From: an uncultured bacterium
Lineage (GTDB): Bacteria; Cyanobacteriota; Vampirovibrionia; Gastranaerophilales; Gastranaerophilaceae
Direction of reading: 5' to 3'
Length of the DNA: 64,000 nt
NCBI GenBank assembly: GCA_905215335.1
Contig: CAJMPQ010000004.1
Coordinates: 112,589 to 176,588, forward strand
The position numbers and the translations under genes are program-made. Below the pieces are notes generated by a model that made no database searches, was not told where the DNA came from, and worked only from the letters and a program-made list of their open reading frames with translations. Below, one piece after another: positions 59,942 through 64,000 of this stretch. Numbering within the stretch: position 1 is the stretch's first letter; each line of letters starts with the position of its first letter.

Positions 59942-60655
59942 CTATTTTTTATCACCCATTCCGGATCTAAAACCACAGAAGGAATAAATAAATGGTAATG
60001 CTCTTTCTACATGTAATTTATCAGCAAAAGGAACTTTAGCTAAAACTAGAACAGCAACAGCATCATCTAAATTCGCCAACATATCAATTGGTTTCAATTC
60101 ACGTTTAGGTTTCTTAGCTTCTTTTCCACTTCTCAATCGATTTGAAACCTCTAATGCAACATTTGACCCAACAAACACACCCGCACAAGAAGCTACGATT
60201 TTTGCCACATTATTATTTAAGGATTTAAAACGTTTACAAAGTCTTATTGCTCCTTCTATTAAAAGCATTGGAGCTGAGGTTAACATCATTTGGAAAGCTC
60301 CTTCTTTCCATTTCTTCTTTTGATTAGATTTTGTTTCTCCAATAGAACTCAATAATATGCCACCAAGATTAGCTGCTGCTGCAACAGACAACATTTCTTT
60401 AACTCCATAATTCAACTTAAATGGATTTTTTACTTTTTGTTTTTTCATGAAAAACATCATTGTCGCAGCAGTACCACCCAAAGCTCCAACACCAGCTAAC
60501 AAAATATCTTTTGAAGAAGCTTCTTGAGGTAATTCTTTTGGATTTACATGTTTTTTTAAATCAATATAGCCATACGAAATTTCCTTACGATTTGCCAAAA
60601 ATGACGTCATCGTATGCTTTGGAGTTATAATTGCATTTACATTTTGTATAGCCAT
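59942..60655 (-). CDS. Hypothetical membrane protein (237 aa)
   Basis: The start at 60655 has AAAGG 8 nt upstream; the frame also reads back to 60688. After a hydrophilic N terminus (AIQNVNAIITPKHTMTSFLA) come several moderately hydrophobic, Ala/Gly-rich segments: ILLAGVGALGGTAATMMFFM, LSVAAAANLGGILLSSIG, MLLIEGAIRL and IVASCAGVFVGSNVAL. Basic loops separate them. No family recognised. The topology suggests three or four membrane helices. Confidence 0.72.
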   Translation of the reverse strand: MAIQNVNAIITPKHTMTSFLANRKEISYGYIDLKKHVNPKELPQEASSKDILLAGVGALGGTAATMMFFMKKQKVKNPFKLNYGVKEMLSVAAAANLGGILLSSIGETKSNQKKKWKEGAFQMMLTSAPMLLIEGAIRLCKRFKSLNNNVAKIVASCAGVFVGSNVALEVSNRLRSGKEAKKPKRELKPIDMLANLDDAVAVLVLAKVPFADKLHVERALPFIYSFCGFRSGMGDKK

Positions 60656-60720
60656 AATTAAAACCTTTATTAATTGTAAATAATACAATAAAAATCAGAT
60701 TTATACAATTAATACACATT

Positions 60721-61749
60721 TTAAAAACGAATAGCGAATAATGCTTCTTTTAAACTACTTAAATTTATAGGAAGAATTTCCCATCTTGCATTATTAAAAC
60801 TATCATCTACAGAAATTCTAGAAATTTTTTCTCCATCATAAAACGCAGAATATTTTCTTAATATTCTATGATTAGCATCATAATGTTCTTCCTCTACCAA
60901 TCTGCCTTGGTCATCTTTTTTAAATCTAACATCAATATATAAATCTGGAACATTTACATTTGTGTATCTGAAGCTAGAAGGATTATATTGTTCAACTGAT
61001 ATAACATCACCTTTCTCATCATAAAAAATATGTTTACCACTTGAATAAAAATACTCTTCTACCTTAATTCCTTCTGAATTATATTTTACATATTTCAAAG
61101 CTTTGTCCAATGGGTTAACTTCAGTTCCATCTAAAAAATCCTTCATTACAACTTCTTCAGATGACACTAATTCATCTGTATCTTTTACAAAAGTTTGACA
61201 AGATTTCAAAAACTCATGATCGAAATCACATTTTCTATAAGTTTCTTCTTGATTTGCAACCTTAATTGGCTTAACCTTCATTGTATCGAAGTATTTATTA
61301 TCTTTCAAAAGAACTTCTAATACTTCTTTTTGATTTGGATTTCCTACATAATCAGGAGTGTTTTCAACAATCAATCTTTGCCCCAATTTATAATGTTCCA
61401 TTACAGGAATCATCTTTGGAATACAAAATTCAGGATTTTCTTTAGTATTACAAGGACCTTTATCTTGCTTATATACAAATTTAATAACATCTAATGCATT
61501 ATTATCATTTTGAGTAAAATAAATATAGGATAAATCTCCATTATTTTTAAAATATTCTGCAGGCCAAAGTTTGTTAAACACAACATTATCATTATCTGCA
61601 ATAGCACTTAATCTATTTAGAACATTTAGATTTTGAATAGATTCAAAATTTTGAAAACCTTTAATTAAATTAACATTTTCATCAGTTGCACCAAAAGCTG
61701 AACAACCAATTAATAATATACCTAAAGACAATAATATATTTTTATACAT
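60721..61749 (-). CDS. Exported hypothetical protein (342 aa)
   Basis: The start at 61749 has GGAG 5 nt upstream and opens a signal peptide (MYKNILLSLGILLIGCSAFG); LIGC could serve as a lipobox. The C-terminal half has short beta-type repeats resembling MORN/toxin_WG-like antigen repeats: GIKVEEYFYSSGKHIFYDEK, GDVISVEQYNPSSF, GRLVEEEHYDANHRILRKYS. The middle has two cysteine pairs (CNTKENPEFC, CDFDHEFLKSC). No enzymatic motif. A surface or periplasmic role is inferred. Confidence 0.75.
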   Translation of the reverse strand: MYKNILLSLGILLIGCSAFGATDENVNLIKGFQNFESIQNLNVLNRLSAIADNDNVVFNKLWPAEYFKNNGDLSYIYFTQNDNNALDVIKFVYKQDKGPCNTKENPEFCIPKMIPVMEHYKLGQRLIVENTPDYVGNPNQKEVLEVLLKDNKYFDTMKVKPIKVANQEETYRKCDFDHEFLKSCQTFVKDTDELVSSEEVVMKDFLDGTEVNPLDKALKYVKYNSEGIKVEEYFYSSGKHIFYDEKGDVISVEQYNPSSFRYTNVNVPDLYIDVRFKKDDQGRLVEEEHYDANHRILRKYSAFYDGEKISRISVDDSFNNARWEILPINLSSLKEALFAIRF

Positions 61750-61833
61750 AGCATCTCCATTAATCATAATTATCTATGTATAAAATAAACTAAAAGGCTC
61801 ACAAAGAAATCAACTAATCATATTATTAAAATA

Positions 61834-62151
61834 TCACTGAACACTTTGATTTAGCCATTTTAAATAATCTTCAGAACCCTCTTGAATATCTATTGATATT
61901 ATTTCAGGAACATCATAAGTATGTAATTGTTTTATTTTTGATTCAACCATAGGGAATAAACTCTTTTTTGATTTTATAATCAATAAAATTTCATTATCTT
62001 CAACAACTTTATTATCCCAAGTATAAACAGAAGTAATATTCTCGGAAATATTCACACACGCTGCCAACTTTTCAGAAACAAGAGATTTAGCAATATTATT
62101 TGCTAAATCTCTTGAATTAACTGTACATAAAACCAAGTTATATTCTGTCAT
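61834..62151 (-). CDS. cutA: CutA family divalent-cation tolerance protein
   Basis: A 105-residue member of the small trimeric CutA1 family. It has LVSEKLAACVNISENITSVY, VEDNEILLIIKSKKSLF, and the C-terminal HTYDVPEIISIDIQEGSEDY segment, which is nearly invariant in the family. It is linked to copper tolerance in E. coli, but its biochemical role is unsettled. GGAG lies 5 nt before the ATG at 62151. It starts 10 bp after the M48 protease gene ends and is probably cotranscribed. Confidence 0.95.
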   Translation of the reverse strand: MTEYNLVLCTVNSRDLANNIAKSLVSEKLAACVNISENITSVYTWDNKVVEDNEILLIIKSKKSLFPMVESKIKQLHTYDVPEIISIDIQEGSEDYLKWLNQSVQ

Positions 62152-62161
62152 TTCCACTCCA

Positions 62162-63469
62162 CTAAATTGACTGTTTATTTAAAAGACTTTCTAAGTTTAA
62201 CTCTTGTTCTTTAACATATTCATCTTGAGGATTTAGTTGCTTAGCTTTATCCAAAGCACTTTGAGAGTCTTTTAAATACTTATCATTACCAGTAGATTTG
62301 TACATATATTCATTAGAATATGACAAATATAAATATGGCACATACTTATTAGTTGAAGTTGCTAACATATCAAAATATTTTACAGCATTATCCATATTTC
62401 CACGTAAGTAACTCATATATGCCATTCTGGTTAATCTTTGTTCCACATCTTCAGGTTGGAAAAATTTCTTATCGACATCAGATTTGCCAATAATAATAGA
62501 AACTCTATCAGAAGATTTTTTACAAGGTAAAACTTCACTGTTATAAATATTTTCCCTACCTTCATTAACCCATTCAGGATTTAACACTGAAACTGTTTCA
62601 ACAGCATTTTTTATTCTATCTTTTGGAACAGGATGAGTGTTCAAAAATCTATCAAGATTTGGTAATGCCGCTAATAAATTTAAACTCTCCATAGCACCTT
62701 CAGATGTATAACCGGCTCTTGATAGCAACATAAAAGCTTCAGAATCAGCCATTAATTCTTGTTGTTGAAGTTCATTAGCTGCTAATTTTCTAGGAACAAG
62801 TCCTACAGACTTATTAACAAATCTTTTAGCTGGAGTATCATTCTCATAATTTTTCTCAACAATACCAACTCTTTCTAATTTTCTATATAACTCAGCTCTT
62901 CTTTGAGCATGTCCTAAAATTTGATGAGACATTTCATGAGCTATAACAAATGCTAAAGCATCCTCATTATTATAAATAGAGTCATATAATGCAGTATTTA
63001 TAGTAATACAATTACCACTAAAAGTTGCAGCATTCATCTCATCAGATTTTCTAATTGAGATTCGCCAATTTACATAATCTAAATTATTAGCTCGAATGAT
63101 TCTTTCTGCTACTCTGTAGACTTTATAAAAATCTACTTCAGCTGGTTCAATATTTATAGATTTCATATTTTTACCCAATGCAATAATAACTTCATCTTTG
63201 TAAACTTTTTCATCTTTTGCTAATTTTTTATTAAAATCTTTATCAGAAATAATTGTTGCATCTGACAATTTAATTAATTTTGGATCTTTTAATTGAATTG
63301 ACTTATCTGCAACAAAATTCTCCATTGTAGGATAACTTCTAATATACTTTTGAACAGAATTATATTTTGGTGTTTTTTTAACTTCCTTTAGCTGTTTATC
63401 CAAATATGATGAAGCAAAAGCACTTGAAGGTATTGCTAACACTAGTAATGCAATTAAAATCTTTTTCAT
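62162..63469 (-). CDS. Exported M48-family metalloprotease (BepA-like)
   Basis: The start at 63469 opens a signal peptide (MKKILIALLVLAIPSSAFAS) and has GAGGAG 9 nt upstream. The 435-residue protein has the zinc motif HEMSH (His178, Glu179, His182) in AHEMSHQILGHAQRRAE. A third ligand Glu lies in the LMADSEAFMLL segment, and the HPVPKDRIKN motif is conserved among BepA/YfgC-type proteases. The C terminus carries TPR-like helices. Such proteases act in the periplasm on stalled outer-membrane proteins, supporting a diderm envelope. It is followed by cutA. Confidence 0.92.
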   Translation of the reverse strand: MKKILIALLVLAIPSSAFASSYLDKQLKEVKKTPKYNSVQKYIRSYPTMENFVADKSIQLKDPKLIKLSDATIISDKDFNKKLAKDEKVYKDEVIIALGKNMKSINIEPAEVDFYKVYRVAERIIRANNLDYVNWRISIRKSDEMNAATFSGNCITINTALYDSIYNNEDALAFVIAHEMSHQILGHAQRRAELYRKLERVGIVEKNYENDTPAKRFVNKSVGLVPRKLAANELQQQELMADSEAFMLLSRAGYTSEGAMESLNLLAALPNLDRFLNTHPVPKDRIKNAVETVSVLNPEWVNEGRENIYNSEVLPCKKSSDRVSIIIGKSDVDKKFFQPEDVEQRLTRMAYMSYLRGNMDNAVKYFDMLATSTNKYVPYLYLSYSNEYMYKSTGNDKYLKDSQSALDKAKQLNPQDEYVKEQELNLESLLNKQSI

Positions 63470-63597
63470 AATAATACGCTCCTCTTTTTTTAGAAGTATT
63501 ATATACAATATTTTAACTAACAACAAGTAAAATTGACTAAATGTAAAAATTCGCAATACCCATATCAAAATATTTTTTTAGAAACATTATATATAAC

Positions 63598-64000
63598 ATG
63601 CAAATTTCTACTCAACACAAGATAAATAACAATTATACCCCTCAATTCAAGGGGATTCCATACGCCTATACAAAGTTGAAAAACATAAAGAACGACTCTG
63701 GAATCCTAATTTACCAGCTAGAACCAAGTGATTACAAGTTTTTACACAAAATGAAAGAAAAAATAAATTTGTCAAAACTTGCACCTGAAATAAAAAATAA
63801 AACAGAACTGGAAACTTGGAAAGAACTAATACAAAATGCTATAACTACACTAGGACTAATAAACACAAAAGTATATTTAGCAGTTAATATCAACAACAAG
63901 AGACCTTGTGGCATTATTAGTGAATTTTCTTACTTTGATTCACAGATTCATGAACAAACTAAATATATAAACTATTTAGCAACTTGGCCTGACAAACCCG
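63598..64000 (+). CDS. Tagged protein, 3' end outside window (GNAT-like features)
   Basis: An open frame from the ATG at 63598 runs off the right edge (134 codons visible). The N terminus, MQISTQHKINNNYTPQFKG, closely matches that of the CheR-like protein at 29255 and carries the F-x-G tag. Further on, KVYLAVNINNKRPCGIISEF and YINYLATWPDKP look like the core strands of a GNAT acetyltransferase, but the acetyl-CoA loop is not yet reached. No clear Shine-Dalgarno is seen. It is divergent from the M48 protease gene. Confidence 0.7.
   Translation, partial: MQISTQHKINNNYTPQFKGIPYAYTKLKNIKNDSGILIYQLEPSDYKFLHKMKEKINLSKLAPEIKNKTELETWKELIQNAITTLGLINTKVYLAVNINNKRPCGIISEFSYFDSQIHEQTKYINYLATWPDKP

Noticed and set aside
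1..64000. CRISPR array or cas genes
   Set aside because: No regularly spaced direct repeats and no Cas-like protein were seen.

Overview
The window is AT-rich, densely coded DNA using the standard genetic code. It looks like the chromosome of a strictly anaerobic, diderm gut bacterium. The best guess is a non-photosynthetic cyanobacterial relative (Gastranaerophilales/Melainabacteria), based on gene content and style rather than on any marker-gene analysis. Evidence for anaerobic, sodium- and pyrophosphate-linked physiology: class III ribonucleotide reductase (nrdDG) behind a cobalamin-type riboswitch, a membrane pyrophosphatase, a NhaD/ArsB-type antiporter and an OadG-like subunit. Evidence for an outer envelope: a BepA-like M48 protease, lipoproteins and many signal-peptide proteins.

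Layout. 1-9 kb: the 3' part of a serpin-like gene, radA, a CinA-type amidohydrolase, small lineage proteins, a MarR regulator, tRNA-Gly, and a run ppiC-type isomerase / Xaa-Pro peptidase / TrmH methylase / C_GCAxxG protein. 9-19 kb: rmuC with a membrane protein, the glutamate synthase small subunit, hppA and prs. A short sRNA candidate with two hairpins around a CCUCCUCC stretch follows prs (about 18984-19059). 19-30 kb: secreted or anchored unknowns, including a GH77-like protein with a C-terminal membrane anchor, transporters, nrdDG, mscL and a CheR-like methyltransferase.

30-41 kb is a defence island. It opens with a structured RNA candidate behind a near-consensus promoter, then a divergent membrane protein, and then one strand-coherent run: hsdR, an hsdM fused to a half specificity subunit, a HEPN-like gene, two small genes (one coiled coil plus membrane anchor) and a 1213-residue STAND-type NTPase with a nuclease-like N terminus. 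A terminator closes the run. 41-48.9 kb is a Mu/Tn7-like mobile region. It carries four small genes, two different DDE transposases, a MuB/TnsC-type ATPase, accessory proteins and end-like repeats that stop close to the 3' end of a CAU-anticodon tRNA.

49-64 kb: a five-gene minus-strand operon (paralogous secreted pair, lipoate ligase family, pilin-like protein, sugar nucleotidyltransferase), a TPR protein, a DegT aminotransferase, a second well-supported sRNA candidate (about 56880-57019), a tandem pair of secreted cysteine-containing paralogues, a hydrolase, cutA, the M48 protease and a gene cut by the right edge.

A recurring theme is a short N-terminal tag ending in x-F-x-[G/S/N] on four otherwise unrelated proteins (genes at 19163, 22359, 29255 and 63598), which may be a lineage-specific sorting signal. 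All functional statements come from reading motifs by eye; no database search was run.
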